Positions 53,201 to 64,000 of a DNA stretch of 64,000 bases are shown piece by piece; within the stretch, counting starts at the first letter, position 1; each line of letters starts with the position of its first letter. The position numbers and the translations under genes were made by a program. The DNA comes from Sarcocystis neurona (Eukaryota > Apicomplexa > Conoidasida > Eucoccidiorida > Sarcocystidae): assembly GCA_000727475.1 (NCBI GenBank), contig KL647296.1, positions 186,001-250,000 on the forward strand, given 5' to 3'. The notes beneath the pieces were generated by a model. The model made no database searches, was not told the DNA's origin, and worked only from the letters and a program-made list of their open reading frames with translations.

Positions 53201-56200
53201 ACTCTGCAGTCTCTTCCTTTTTGACGGCACGGAGGACACCAGTCGTGCGACAGGAACGTACCGCAGCTGCTGCCGTAACGCAGGATCCTGGGTTGCAATG
53301 CAGAACTTGAAGGCATTTTTTCTTCCCACCAAGCGCCGCAGGCAGTGTGCTGCATCTGCCACTATTCGCGGGAGAGAGTCCGCAGCAGCAGCAGCAGCAC
53401 AGGAGTCCGCAGACGCCCGTGCGTCCTTCCTGTCGGCGCAGCAAAGCGAGGAGGAGAACGAGGCGGTGGACGACGACCCCCCGGCCTTCCGCTGCTGCTG
53501 CTGTCCGGCGGCTGCTGTCTCTTTCTTTGTCCTCGTCGACCCCAGGGAAGTGAGGTGCTGCTGCTGCGGCAAGTGCTGCTGCTGCTGACGCTGCAGAAAC
53601 CCAGCCACCGCCGGATGGAACGCAAACTTCTTCACTGCTCTTTCTCCCTTGCCGCTCTCCCCCCCGCCGTCCGCATCCCCACCAATGCCGTGTCCTTCGT
53701 TTTCTCCTTTTTCTTCTTCGGCTTCGACTTCTCGGTGTTTCTTATCTGCCGCTGCCGCCGCGGCATGCCCCTCCGGACCTGCTGCTGCTCCTGCTGCACG
53801 AGGCTGCTGTGCTCCCCGCGCCTCTCCGTCGGCAGCTCCTGCGCGCCTTCGTCCACTCGTCCCGCTCTCGTCTCGCTGCCGCAGCTCTTCTCCTTCCTCC
53901 TCCTCCTGCTGCTTCTCTTCTTCTTCCTGCTGCTGCTGCAGGCGTGTGCGGGCGTCGTCCTGGTCGTGATTACATTTGAATCTAGCGAAGAGCAACGGTG
54001 CACGCGCCAGAGAAAAAAGGCACGCGTCTGCTTTTTGCCCACAGACGCGCAGACACATACCCGACACGTTCACGCAGAAACACTTCATATACAGACATAT
54101 ATACAGAGGCACACACAAACCCAAGATACACATGCACATAAATCAATATGCGTGGATTCACTAGACATATATATGTGCGTCTATGTACGTGAGTATGAAT
54201 CTATACGAACACATTAGCATACTACGCCAGAGGTGTATACACGCACATGTATCGAGTACGACTACCTGTACACACACATATACAGATATACACACATATA
54301 TATGTATATGTGTACATACGTATACATAGAAAGAGGCACACCCATATACAGAGTTTTCTACAGAAGAGAAAGGTGTGATTTATATGTGTGCGGAGTATGC
54401 ATGCATGTGTGATTTCTCTGGGGAGGATAGACGCATTCGTTCAGCTCTACGCGTATGATGTACTGGAGAAGTTGAATGATGTCGCGAGACAGAGAGACGG
54501 AGACACATCTGCCGCAGGCCTCCCAGGAGCGCACCCGAATATTTCAGTCATATGAATGGAAAAATATATGTACATACGTTTCTACGTAGAGTGTAGCGGC
54601 AATACCCAAACACATATACGTATTTACATATATATATGTGTGTATAGATACGTATGTCTCCATACGGGGGAGCAGACAGAGAGACACGTAGTCTCCGCTG
54701 CCACGTGTCTAGCTATGAGTTGGGAAAAGTATGTATACACATTTGTGTGTCGATTGTAGCTCTAATACGCAGACATACATATATACATATATATATATGT
54801 ATATATATGTACCTTTTTTTACAGAGCGAGAGGGTAACACACTCACAGAGAGAGTGAGGTGAAGAATCGGTAGAAATGAGTCGGCCCCGCATGCGTATTT
54901 GTAGTCGGCGAGTGTGTCTATCTCTCTGCGTATTACGGAAGGACTCCACCATTTCTCTATCTTTGCCCTTCTCGTTTTCTCTGTGTAGACGCACTTGCGC
55001 GTCAACGCCGTTATTCTGCAGAAGGACGCTGGGCATCTGCCTTCCCGCTTTTCTCTGCCCCCCTTTCCACGCATTTGGAATACCTCTGTGTTTGTCCCTC
55101 TCTTCCGAAACACGCCGTGTTGTGTAAGGTTTATGTGTATATATATGCTGCTGTCTCTCTGTCTACATATATGTATATATCTATCTTTTTGTGTATCTAT
55201 CGAGCTACCTATACCTGTTTATATCTGCCGATATCTCCCTGTATATCTATCTATCTCTATATCTGTCTATCTACACCTACATATATCTATCTATGCATAG
55301 ATATATATATCTCTCCCCCCATGTACATCTATCTATATCTCTCTGTATCGATACAGCTCCATATCTATATCTAGCTATATCTATCTATACATCTCTATAT
55401 CCATATCTACATATCTGCATATCTATATCTATCCGTATCTATCTGTCCCTCCCTCTATATCCATGTCTATATATTATATGTCTGCCTGTATCAATTTTCT
55501 ACCTCCCTGTCTGTCTATCTATATCTATCGATAGCTACCTATATCTCTCTATACCTATATATACATATATGTCTACCCAAAGCAATTTCTTCCCTATTTG
55601 TATCCATCTATATATCTATCTATGTATATTCACCCATCTACACATCTGTCTATCTGTATCTACCGATAGCTATCTACACCTCTCTATGTCTATACGTACA
55701 TATATCTACATTAGTTTGCTCCCTACCTTTATCTATCTGCCTATATATCGTCCTATCTCTATATTTATCTGTCTATATATATCTGTCTATCTATACCTCT
55801 CCATATCCACGTCTACATACATATATATATGTATATGTATATATGTATCAGGTTCCTGCCTACGTGTATCTATCTGTGTATTTACCTCTTTATATTTCTC
55901 TGCCCATATATCTGTCTATCCACTCCGTATCTGAATACCTCTCTCTCTGTCCATACATCCACTTCCTCCCTACCGGTACCTATATCTCTACATATCTCTC
56001 TGTTTACAGGAATTTATATCTATATATCTCTATACCTCTCCCTCTACGTATATTTCCTCCCTACCCGCATCTATCTACATATATCCATATATATTTATTT
56101 ATCCATTTATCTCTCCACAGACGTCCACCACCGCAGGCCGTCCGTCTGCCTATCCCCCCTGCCCCCACTGCCCCTTCTCATGCTAGCAGCTACACAGACA

Positions 56201-59200
56201 CATAAACACATATCCACACATACATATATACTTACACACATATTTGTATGAATAGATCGGTGTCTGTATCAGGTGTTTCTTCCCTTTTAATGTCTAAGTA
56301 AGCTCCACACATATATATGTCGACACGGACATATATATGTGTATCGACTTGGATATATTGGTCGACGACGTTTGTTGTTGACTTCTTATTTCTCTGCTCT
56401 AACAGGTTCACACACACACACAGCTATCCACAGACAGACACACAAACGCATATATATAAATAGGCCGCGATTTTCATCTGCTGTTTCTTCTCCTTTGGCT
56501 TCTCGGCAAACTACCCATACATATACGTGTCTCTACAGATGGACTGGTCTTCGACACGTCGACACGTGCTGTTGACTTCGCAGCTCTCCGCCCCGCTGCA
56601 CGTCGGAGAAGAGCCGTTTCGAAAAAAGGCAGCAGAAGAAATTCGCGGGCGCACCGTCGGAAGCGTTTGGCAGCGGCCAGAGCACCTGCAGCCATTTCTC
56701 GAGGGAGCTGCCGCAGCTCGTCCACGACGCACGGGGTGAGGACTGCAGATGCGCAGCAAAACTCAAAAAAGTCTTCCGTCGGGAATTCAACGAACTTCTT
56801 CGAACACCAACGTGTGGGGTCCTTTCACATCAACGGCCTATACTCACACAAAGTCTCTCTTCCTATCCTTTCTCTCTCCACACACACAAAAATTCGCATA
56901 TACACACACATATGTATACACATACGAAAACAAGAAAAATGTCCGTATATATGCTGCCATTTTGTATACTACAACCTACTAGTATACATATAAATGACGC
57001 ACACGTCTCTCTCTCTCTATCTATATAGATGTACATATTGAGTTAAAGCAGGTATACATATACATATATATAAATAGAAGTAAACCACGTGTATATACAT
57101 ATATATACATATGGAAATGAAGCATGTATAAATATATGTACGTATATGGAAATAGAGCATGTATATATATATATGTAGATATATCTGTGTATATATATGT
57201 AGAAACAAAGCACATATATACATTACCACTGGAACAGTACAGGAGAACTGCGTATCCCTTCGAACGGTACCGCTAATGTGTATATATATGTAGACGTGCA
57301 ATACCACATACCTACCTGTGGAAATAAATACGCACATATATATATATAAACACATATGTGAAGACGTGTGTCCACCTCTTTATAGATATCCAGTTACATA
57401 CGTTTTCGTTCCACACACCTTTACACAACCATGCGTCCACACATATATATGTACATTTGCATATATGTATATATATTTGTGGGTACATACATTTTTACTG
57501 TGAGCGGTCTCCTCCATCTTTAATATATGATGTACGTATGGAGAGGCCTGTAGGTAAGACAGACACTTTTGGTAGAGCCTACTGCGCGTGTGTGACTCGC
57601 GTACGCGTCTTGTAGACTGCACCGGTGCCCCCCCTACGACATATCCCCTCCCTTCCTCTCCACACACACATACACTTTTGCCTCGTTTAGATGTACGCAG
57701 AAACACACACACACACACATACACATACGTATACGTATACGTATACGAACACAGTGCAATGACCTATATATCCACATATATGTACGCGTGAATCATACAA
57801 ACATATATATGTAAGGAGAGACAGAGAGAGAGAGTGCCGTCCTACGGAGAGGCGACGAGAGACAGAGGGAGTTGGTAGACGGATGGACAGCCCCTGACTT
57901 GCAGATGTACACAGACGTGTCCCCAGCCATACACACGGCGACAAATACAGAGCAACAGACACACACCTCCACACGTATAGACCCCCGAGTATATACATCC
58001 GTGTGTGTGTATCCGTACACATGAGCAGAGGCAGCTGCGACGGGCGCCGACGTTCGGAGAGATGGCGCTGCCGCGTGGCTGGCCAGGCCTGCTGACGCGA
58101 CCCTCTGCGTCACGCGCTGCGTTTTGGGCGTGGGAACTGGGCAGGGCGGAGGGGGGGGGGGGGGGGGGGGGGCAGCGGACGGAGCGACGCGGCCAAGCGG
58201 GAGGCGGCAGAAGAGAACACAGAGAGAGACACGGAAGGCCCGCCAAACGACACTTCATGGAGATGCAGGGGACGCAACAGCACGCCACAGCACGCGTGTT
58301 TGCAGGGCCGCGTCGCATATCCTCGGTCTCCTCTGCACATATATATATGATGAGATACATGTGTGTGTAGGTTCTACCTTTTCTCTATCTCTTTCTAGGC
58401 ATATACATATATATATATTTCTCTTCTCTACATATTGAAATCACATACGTGGCTATTCTCGAATACGGGTGTGCACACAAATGTAATTTTGTATGTGTTA
58501 ATATATAATATAATATATATATGTACACATATACCTATATATCTCGTAAGGTAGATATGTTTATGTGGAGATACACATATATTCATATATTCGCGACTGC
58601 ACATATAAATGTATATGGACTTCTTCCATTGTGGGAGAAGCGTGAGGACGTCTTACAGAGAGTACACGGGCCGCCCAAGAGAAGCGGAAGTTTGTCAGGA
58701 AGAGAAATTCGGTGCGCGAGCGCCGCGTGGAGAAACGTTCCATCGACTGCCCGCGCCAACACACACACACACGTACACACACACACACGGAAGTCGGTCA
58801 ACAAGAAAGTTGGGACTTCTCTCCGCTTGGGCATATACTCACTTCCTGCTGCACACGCAACATGTGTTAATACACGTACACCTAGACGTATATACATATA
58901 TAGATATATACACACGTGTATTTTCACATCTATATACATACATATGTGTGTTCACGGTAGTACGTCCATATATACGTGTATATACACATATACAGTCGAA
59001 ACACTTTCTTTTGAAGAAATTCACAAGTCGCGTCCGGCAAACACAGAATCTACACCATTTTATTCATCCTACGCAGAGAAACACATATACATACATAGAT
59101 GTATATGCATGTGTGTCCTGTGTCGCCACGTACTACGACAATATATATATGGAGGCCATGCATTTACAGAATCGCGGGGACATACATGTATATTAAGTAT

Positions 59201-60927
59201 ACAAGAAGGGAGTCACAGAGAGGAATTCCAGACGCGAAGACTTCCTCTCAAAATCAAAACACACATTCACACACACACATATATACATGCAGACAACTCC
59301 TCCATTTATATATACGTACGTAGGTGCCTTCTATACGGAGAAATGGAGGGACACATAGACATATGTAGGAACAGAGTTACACACTACACGGCATACACAC
59401 ACAGATTTTCTCTATTGACGTGTATATATCTATACCTCAAACTATACATATATATACAGGATCGCCAACTGATACATTTGTGTACATATAGAAGAGGATG
59501 CGAGTCATACCCTGTCATCCACAGTATTTCGTCTACAGAACGTCAACAGCCACATACGTAGACGTGCTTAGTAGAACACACGCATATACTCACCCACCCC
59601 TGTTTCGCTTTCTGTCAATATATGCACCAAGACCAGGGGGACGTCGGTCACGTGTAGCAGAATTCTCTCCATACGTACAGGGAGACTCGAAGCAACTTGC
59701 AGTGGGCATAAAGACGGCACCACATGTACCTACACATATATATATATATATGTAGACGCATATCTATCTATATATATATGTGTAGAGGCACATGCGCGCA
59801 GAGACACAGAAGGGAGAGAAAAAGAAGCCGGATAACTTCGACACTGCTAGACACACACACACACACACATACACGAATATATATGTGGCTGCAGATATAC
59901 AACAGATCTATATATGGAGATATACGCATATAAATATGCCCATATAGTTATATATTGAAGCGTAGATGTGCGGCCCACAGATGAGGAGAAGCAGACGCGG
60001 GGTGACGGGGATGCACACGGATCGCGAACAGCATTTGTGAAAAAAAGTGGACGCTCCCGTCCAAATTACTTTTGAACCTACGAGATATTTCCACGGAATT
60101 CATACCCCCGCAGATGGACCCATATATAGACATATATATATATCTATATATTTATATATATACTTATATTTATATATATATATCCACACACAGATACGCA
60201 CACATGTACAGAGACACACACAAACATACACATATATAGAGATACACAGACGCATGCAAATATATACATATACATATATATATATATATATACAGATGTC
60301 ATGTAATATTATATATATACATACACGTACACACAGAAACATTTACATATATAGATATCCATATACATATGCAAATATATATATATATATATGTACTCAT
60401 ATGGATATGCACACTTATGTATATATATATATATATATATCATATATACATACATACACATATGTATGTGCACACATATGTATATATACGTATATATACA
60501 TAATATACACATTCATAGTATATATATATATATAACCGTTCCTCCCCGGCGGCAGTAGTGGAGCAGGGGTGTCGCAGCATGGTCCCACAGAAGGCCGCAG
60601 CAGCAAAGCGAGCAGCACTGCTGAAGAAGCAGTCACGCCGGGACCTCGCCAGTGCCAACAGCGGCAGCAGCAACACGAGCAGCAGCAGGGACAACGGGAG
60701 CAGCAGCAGTAATAGGAGCAGCGGCGGCAGCAGCAATAGCGGCAGCGACAGCAACAGCGGCAGCAACAGCAGCAGCGGCAGCAACAGCAGCAGGAGCAGC
60801 ATGAGAAGGAGAGAGGGGAGGGGAGGAGCGGATTCTTACCTAGGACTCTATAAGGCTCTCGAATATTGAAGCCAACAGAGTAGAAGCGCATGATGCGCTT
60901 GAAGTGTTTTGTACGGGTGATTTTCAT
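48245..60927 (-). CDS. UTP23: rRNA-processing PIN-domain protein UTP23
   Basis: UTP23 is a small-subunit processome factor needed for early 18S rRNA processing in the nucleolus. The exons are 60927-60840, 58746-58657, 56742-56655, 53981-53262, 52339-51719 and 48431-48245. Phases 1,1,2,2,2 match at every junction, giving 597 residues. Exon 1 is [11 protein letters not shown] through REPYRVL. Exon 2 supplies [10 protein letters not shown] (Asp31, the PIN acidic residue). Exon 3 has [12 protein letters not shown]. The join with exon 4 makes AKRFRRFKCNH. Exon 4 later has [22 protein letters not shown], exon 5 starts [20 protein letters not shown], and exon 6 holds the conserved [10 protein letters not shown] tail. 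Cys64, Cys92, His94 and Cys302 form the family zinc site. About 195 extra residues, rich in Gln, Glu, Ala and Gly, lie between His94 and Cys302; yeast has 11 residues there. The exon 5 tail is long and Ser/Pro/Ala-rich. The last exon might splice again at GCG|GTGAGA. Confidence 0.93.
48970..49900. other. UTP23 intron 5 (left part), GC-rich patch without assigned exon
   Basis: The 3.3-kb last intron of UTP23 contains a moderately GC-rich patch at 49205-49520 and another at 49600-49790. Both are open in several frames but show no UTP23-like or other motif. TA, CA and GA microsatellites lie between them. They may be non-coding or hide extra cassette exons. Confidence 0.3.
49984..50610. repeat. 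Inverted array of GAGAGAAGTGTCTCT units
   Basis: The left arm (49984-50215) has six copies of a unit GAGAGAAGTGTCTCTRCATA separated by (TA)n. The right arm (50480-50610) has three copies in reverse complement, TAGAGACACTTCTCTC and variants. A pyrimidine-rich spacer (TCTCTTTCTC type, 50216-50479) separates them. Each unit is itself partly palindromic (AGAGA...TCTCT). The whole lies inside UTP23 intron 5 and could fold into a long hairpin in the transcript. Confidence 0.85.
55140..56130. repeat. 1 kb TATC (GATA) microsatellite block
   Basis: Almost 1 kb of TATCTATCTATATCTGTC-type sequence occurs on the plus strand, which is GATA/TAGATA on the transcribed UTP23 sense strand. It fills much of UTP23 intron 3 (56654-53982). 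The 247-codon plus frame across it is a Tyr/Leu/Ser/Ile string and is not coding. Confidence 0.9.
58151..58172 (+). repeat. Homopolymer G22 tract
   Basis: Twenty-two consecutive G residues lie in a GC-rich patch of UTP23 intron 2 (58656-56743); the transcript carries C22. Assembly length errors are likely at such a tract. The surrounding patch (58030-58330) shows no UTP23 exon. Confidence 0.9.
60120..60830. repeat. TA array and AGC-trinucleotide array in UTP23 intron 1
   Basis: Two simple-sequence blocks lie just downstream of UTP23 exon 1. One is AGC/AAC-rich triplets at about 60655-60805 (the minus-strand frame reads Cys/Arg or Leu strings). The other is (TA)n with ACACATA from 60120 to 60535. 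The triplet array sits outside coding sequence here, unlike those in the exons. Confidence 0.8.
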
Positions 60928-61324
60928 TTTTCGAGGAGAGAAGAAGTTTCACAAAGAAAGAAGAGAATTACAACGAAGACGCGGATGCACACAACGGAAC
61001 GCGAAGAGGTGCGGAAGAAAGGGAAGGCCAAGAACAGTCCGCTTCAGGAGAAAGGAAAGTTCTTCCTTTCGTTCGAGTGACGGAGGATATGCAGGGTGGA
61101 GAGGCTACGCACACACGCGTCCGCTCCTCTGCAGGCTGTAAAGACTCACGAACATAATTATGTATACATATATATGTATATATATCGAAAGAGAGAAGCA
61201 GGGGGACCGATAGAGAAACAGAGGAAAGAAGCACTCTTGAGAAAAGGACGGAAAAAGTTACTAACGTGGAATGCAGGAGTAGACGCGATATCTACACTCG
61301 AGGCCAGGAGGAAGAGATACACAC
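60928..61324. other. Short spacer upstream of UTP23
   Basis: This should contain the UTP23 promoter and 5' UTR. It holds a short (TA)n run at 61161-61185 and a purine-rich plus strand. No gene or clear promoter element was identified. Confidence 0.4.
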
Positions 61325-61596
61325 GCATGAAAATTATTGACAAGATGTCTGCTATCGCTTCTGCTGCAGAAGCTTCTTTGCTACTATTCCTCCTCCTCCT
61401 GCGACTGCTGCTGCGCGATGCCGGCGCTGCAGGTGTTTCTGCGGCTGCTGCTGCTGCTTCGTTGGGACGGCCGCTCTCTTGCTGCAGCTGGCGGTCGTCC
61501 TGCAGTCGCTTCCACAAGCCCGGCCGTCGTCGCAGTTGCTCGTAAAATCCTGCTGCTGCTGCTTCTTCTTCTTCTTCAGAACCCCCTGCGGCGTTC
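61325..61596 (-). CDS. Possible exon of a further minus-strand gene
   Basis: A CAG-rich coding-like exon follows CTCTTTCCTGAAG, a plausible acceptor, at 61597. It reads Glu5-Ala4, then GFYEQLRRRPGLWKRLQDDR, poly-Ala, an Arg/Ser run and SSKEASAAEAIADILSIIFM, ending at a possible ATGC|GTGTGT donor. No family was recognised. Upstream exons would lie to the right, but none was found in 61.6-64 kb. It precedes UTP23 on the same strand and cannot be its first exon, because UTP23 has its own conserved start. Confidence 0.35.
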
Positions 61597-62647
61597 CTTC
61601 AGGAAAGAGCAGTGTTTCTGCAGCAGCGGCTTCTTTTTAGCCGTTGCTGCCGCTTCTGCGCAGTTTCTCTGACGGCTGGGGGCTGTTGTCCTGCGAGTTG
61701 TCTTTCTCTAACTGCAGGTTCTCCTCTTCATGAGAGGTCAGGTAGTAGCAAATAGAGGAGGTGAGTAAATACGAGTGCCTCAGGGGAGAGAAAACGATGG
61801 ACCAGAGGCGCAGCAGCCGCGGATGTGGACGGCGAATACGTGAGAACGTGAGGTGAAAGAGGCAGGAGAGAGGGAATTTACAAGTCGAAGATGACACACG
61901 CGGGACACGGAGAGAGGGGCGAGAAAGAGACATGTAGACACACCGCAGAAAAACCGGAAATTCAGAGTGGCTGAAATGGAAGAACTACCGAAGAAAGAGC
62001 AGCAGGCAGCGGGCAGCGCATGGGCTGCTGACAGGAAACTTCTCCGGGGAGTCTTCACTTTTTTGACGGAGTGAAACCGCACGGTTCCTGGTGGAAACGT
62101 AGTCTCAGAATTCTACTAAATGAGGATAAAAAATCCCCCTCCCCTGTAAATTAGTTGTAAGCCAGAGAAAAATCGCTTTCCCCAGCGCCGGGATTTTGGC
62201 ATGCGCATAGCAGAGCACGCCGTCGCGTTCTTACGGGTATACCTACGCAGACATGAACGTCACACCAAGAGGTGAGACGTGAAAGAGCAATTTATTTGTG
62301 CCAGGCGCACACGTGAATCCACTAAAATGCGCAAGGAACGATAAAAACATAATTCCGCGGAGGCGAGGCCCCGAGCGTTCTGTGGATCTGCGTCGACGTA
62401 TGGACGCGGTGTGACACGAGCAAAACTGCCCAGAGAAAGTCGGTTCCCTGTATGTGCGTACAAATTCCACAGAAATTCGACATTCTTCGGTACAACTAGC
62501 AAAGTCTCTGGGCAAGAAACGATTAATTCTCGTCGGCAACACTGCGACCCAGCCACCACCACACACCTCGACCGACAAGGATGATACATGCGTGCGCGCG
62601 TGCGTCAGCAGAACTTCAGAAATGCGACACTTTTCTCTTCCATGTTG

Positions 62648-62800
62648 TTGCCCGAGCGGGACGCAGGCAGAACGTGTTCTTGATGTCTTCAAGAAGTTGC
62701 CGAGCCGGAGGCAGGCAAGACGTGTTCTTGATGTCTTCAAGAAGTTGCCCGAGCCGGTGGCAGGGAGGACGTGTTCTCTGATGTCTTCAAGAAGATATCC
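62648..62800. repeat. Three-copy tandem repeat, 47-49 bp unit
   Basis: Units share ACGTGTTCTTGATGTCTTCA, then AGAAGTTGCC and GAGCCGG..GCAGG. The ACGTGTTCT anchor occurs at about 62672, 62719 and 62769. The third unit is more diverged (TTCTCTGATG). Confidence 0.9.
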
Positions 62801-63237
62801 ATGTCTTTATAGAGACGCGGAAGTCAAGGAACTACGGATGCCGTTAAATAGACAACGAATGATACCAGTCTAGATATAAAGTGACTATGCAATGCAGGGG
62901 CGCACACTTGCACACACCCGCAGAAGCGTGTGCCTACAAAAGTAGGCATGAGTTTCGTCCACAGATACAGCAAATTCGTGTATCTACGAGACTGGACTTA
63001 TATTGTTGTGCAAATAGCTATATATTTATGCACATGTAGACGTATCGTTGTACACACACAGATAGAATTGCCGTCACTTCTCTGTGTACACAAGATAGGT
63101 AACACAGCGGGGTATGATTTGTCGATTGCAGGAGACAAGAAGACATCGTACACGTGTAGACACTTGCCACTTCGGAGAAATGCTTGTGTGGTTGCTTCAC
63201 GACAAATACACGATATGCGGAATGACGACAGCGTGTA

Positions 63238-63400
63238 GCTTTCTCTTTTCTTCTGTCTCGCTCTCTGCAAATCGTCGGAACGGAGAACGCGCTTATGGTT
63301 TTCTCTCCTTCCCCGCCTCACTCCCTATAAACCTTCGGAAAGGAGAGCTCGCGTATATCTTCCTCTCTGCCTCTGCCTCACTCCCTGTGAATGTTCCCTG
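63238..63400. repeat. Diverged tandem repeat, about 60 bp unit
   Basis: Three imperfect units read TTTTCTTCTGTCTCGCTCTC, TCTCCTTCCCCGCCTCACTC and TCTCTGCCTCTGCCTCACTC. In the first two, the unit goes on with a TGCAAATCGTCGGAACGGAGA-like part, and the third stops early. Confidence 0.7.
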
Positions 63401-63863
63401 ACAGTGGACATTGATCGTCAACTACGTTACTAGTGGTAACACGCCGTATATCTGTATACAGAAAAGTCGTATATTTTCCTCGGTCCCACTGCGTGTCTAT
63501 AAATATTCTATCTCTGTCAAAATACACACCTGATCTAGGTTACTAACATGTGGAAACTCACCGTGTATCTCTACGTATCCGTGTGGTATGCAGTGGAGGA
63601 GAAACATGCCGCACGTGTGTATAGGTATATACATAGATATACATATGTATTTATCGTAGCTGTTGTGACTTATAACTCTGTACAGGGACGGAGATATGAC
63701 TGTGTGGATGTATGTGCGGGTAGGACGTGCGTAGATAGTCGAATGTGTACGTTCAGCCCACGCACAGATAATCTATTTCGACAACCCGGCCACACATAAT
63801 ACGCGTGCACACACATGCTACCTGGGGCCCATAGACAGAGGCAATATATAAATATACCTGACT

Positions 63864-63895
<32 letters not shown>

Positions 63896-64000
63896 GCTGG
63901 TGCGCAGAGAGAGTCTCTGCATATATGTGTCCATAGGTGCTGCCAGACTGAGCTGAGACATAGTCGCTTGCACGCACAAATATGCAAATAAGTATGTCTA

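Larger units (their letters stand above)
61597..64000. other. Right-end stretch, no firm gene
   Basis: The stretch contains two tandem-repeat sets (listed separately) and a (TA)n run at about 63866-63894. A minus-strand frame at 62740-62243 (165 codons) overlaps the repeat and shows no motif. Nothing else could be supported. Confidence 0.4.

Noticed and set aside
53345..54217. 290-codon plus-strand ORF opposite UTP23 exon 4
   Set aside because: It is a shadow of the CAG-rich UTP23 exon; the minus frame carries conserved UTP23 motifs and matching splice phases.
55191..55934. 247-codon plus-strand ORF rich in Tyr, Leu, Ser and Ile
   Set aside because: It is translated from a TATC array inside UTP23 intron 3.
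58010..58340. GC-rich patch as a UTP23 exon (reads [14 protein letters not shown] in one frame)
   Set aside because: The true PIN exon with [10 protein letters not shown] was found at 58746-58657 with matching phases; this patch has a stop and wrong phase.

Overview
The window is nuclear DNA of a coccidian apicomplexan, most likely Eimeria or a close relative such as Cyclospora. Every recognisable gene is intron-rich and eukaryotic. The conserved coding blocks are crowded with in-frame CAG/GCA-type trinucleotide runs giving poly-Ala, poly-Gln and poly-Ser, a known hallmark of Eimeria. Introns and spacers are packed with (TA)n, (CA)n, TATC and GAGA microsatellites. There is no prokaryotic, organellar or viral signature. 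The species is inferred from composition only.

Layout, left to right. 1-1.7 kb: first exon of a protein kinase (minus strand) that continues off the left edge. 2-7.3 kb: mostly unresolved, repeat-poor DNA with a short plus-strand ORF resembling a caspase C-terminal subunit. 7.3-9.8 kb: an unidentified minus-strand gene rebuilt from seven exons whose splice phases all agree. 12.5-16.9 kb: RTF2, four exons, all introns phase 0. 17-22.8 kb: repeat-poor, two small tandem repeats, no firm gene. 22.8-27.6 kb: an ankyrin-repeat protein, three exons resolved, N-terminus missing. 30.1-34.0 kb: a large SMYD4-like TPR/SET/MYND protein. 34-44 kb: mostly unresolved, with one tRNA-Thr(CGU) at 39,661. 44.3-45.2 kb: an unnamed three-exon minus-strand gene. 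48.2-60.9 kb: UTP23, six exons spread over 12.7 kb of microsatellite-filled introns. 61-64 kb: one possible exon of a further minus-strand gene, and tandem repeats.

All protein genes recognised with confidence lie on the minus strand. Two belong to basic nuclear processes: UTP23 acts in 18S rRNA processing and RTF2 in replication-fork and splicing control. The kinase, SMYD-like and ankyrin proteins are probably signalling or scaffold factors. They do not form an operon or obvious pathway. I did not find a convincing new multi-gene system. The most unusual points are the altered catalytic signature residues of the SMYD-like protein, homopolymer-rich insertions placed inside the zinc-binding folds of UTP23 and RTF2, a large inverted repeat in a UTP23 intron, and the sharp alternation of repeat-rich and repeat-poor blocks.

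Exon limits were set by eye from GT/AG signals, phase agreement and remembered family motifs. Long open frames over microsatellites were treated as spurious.
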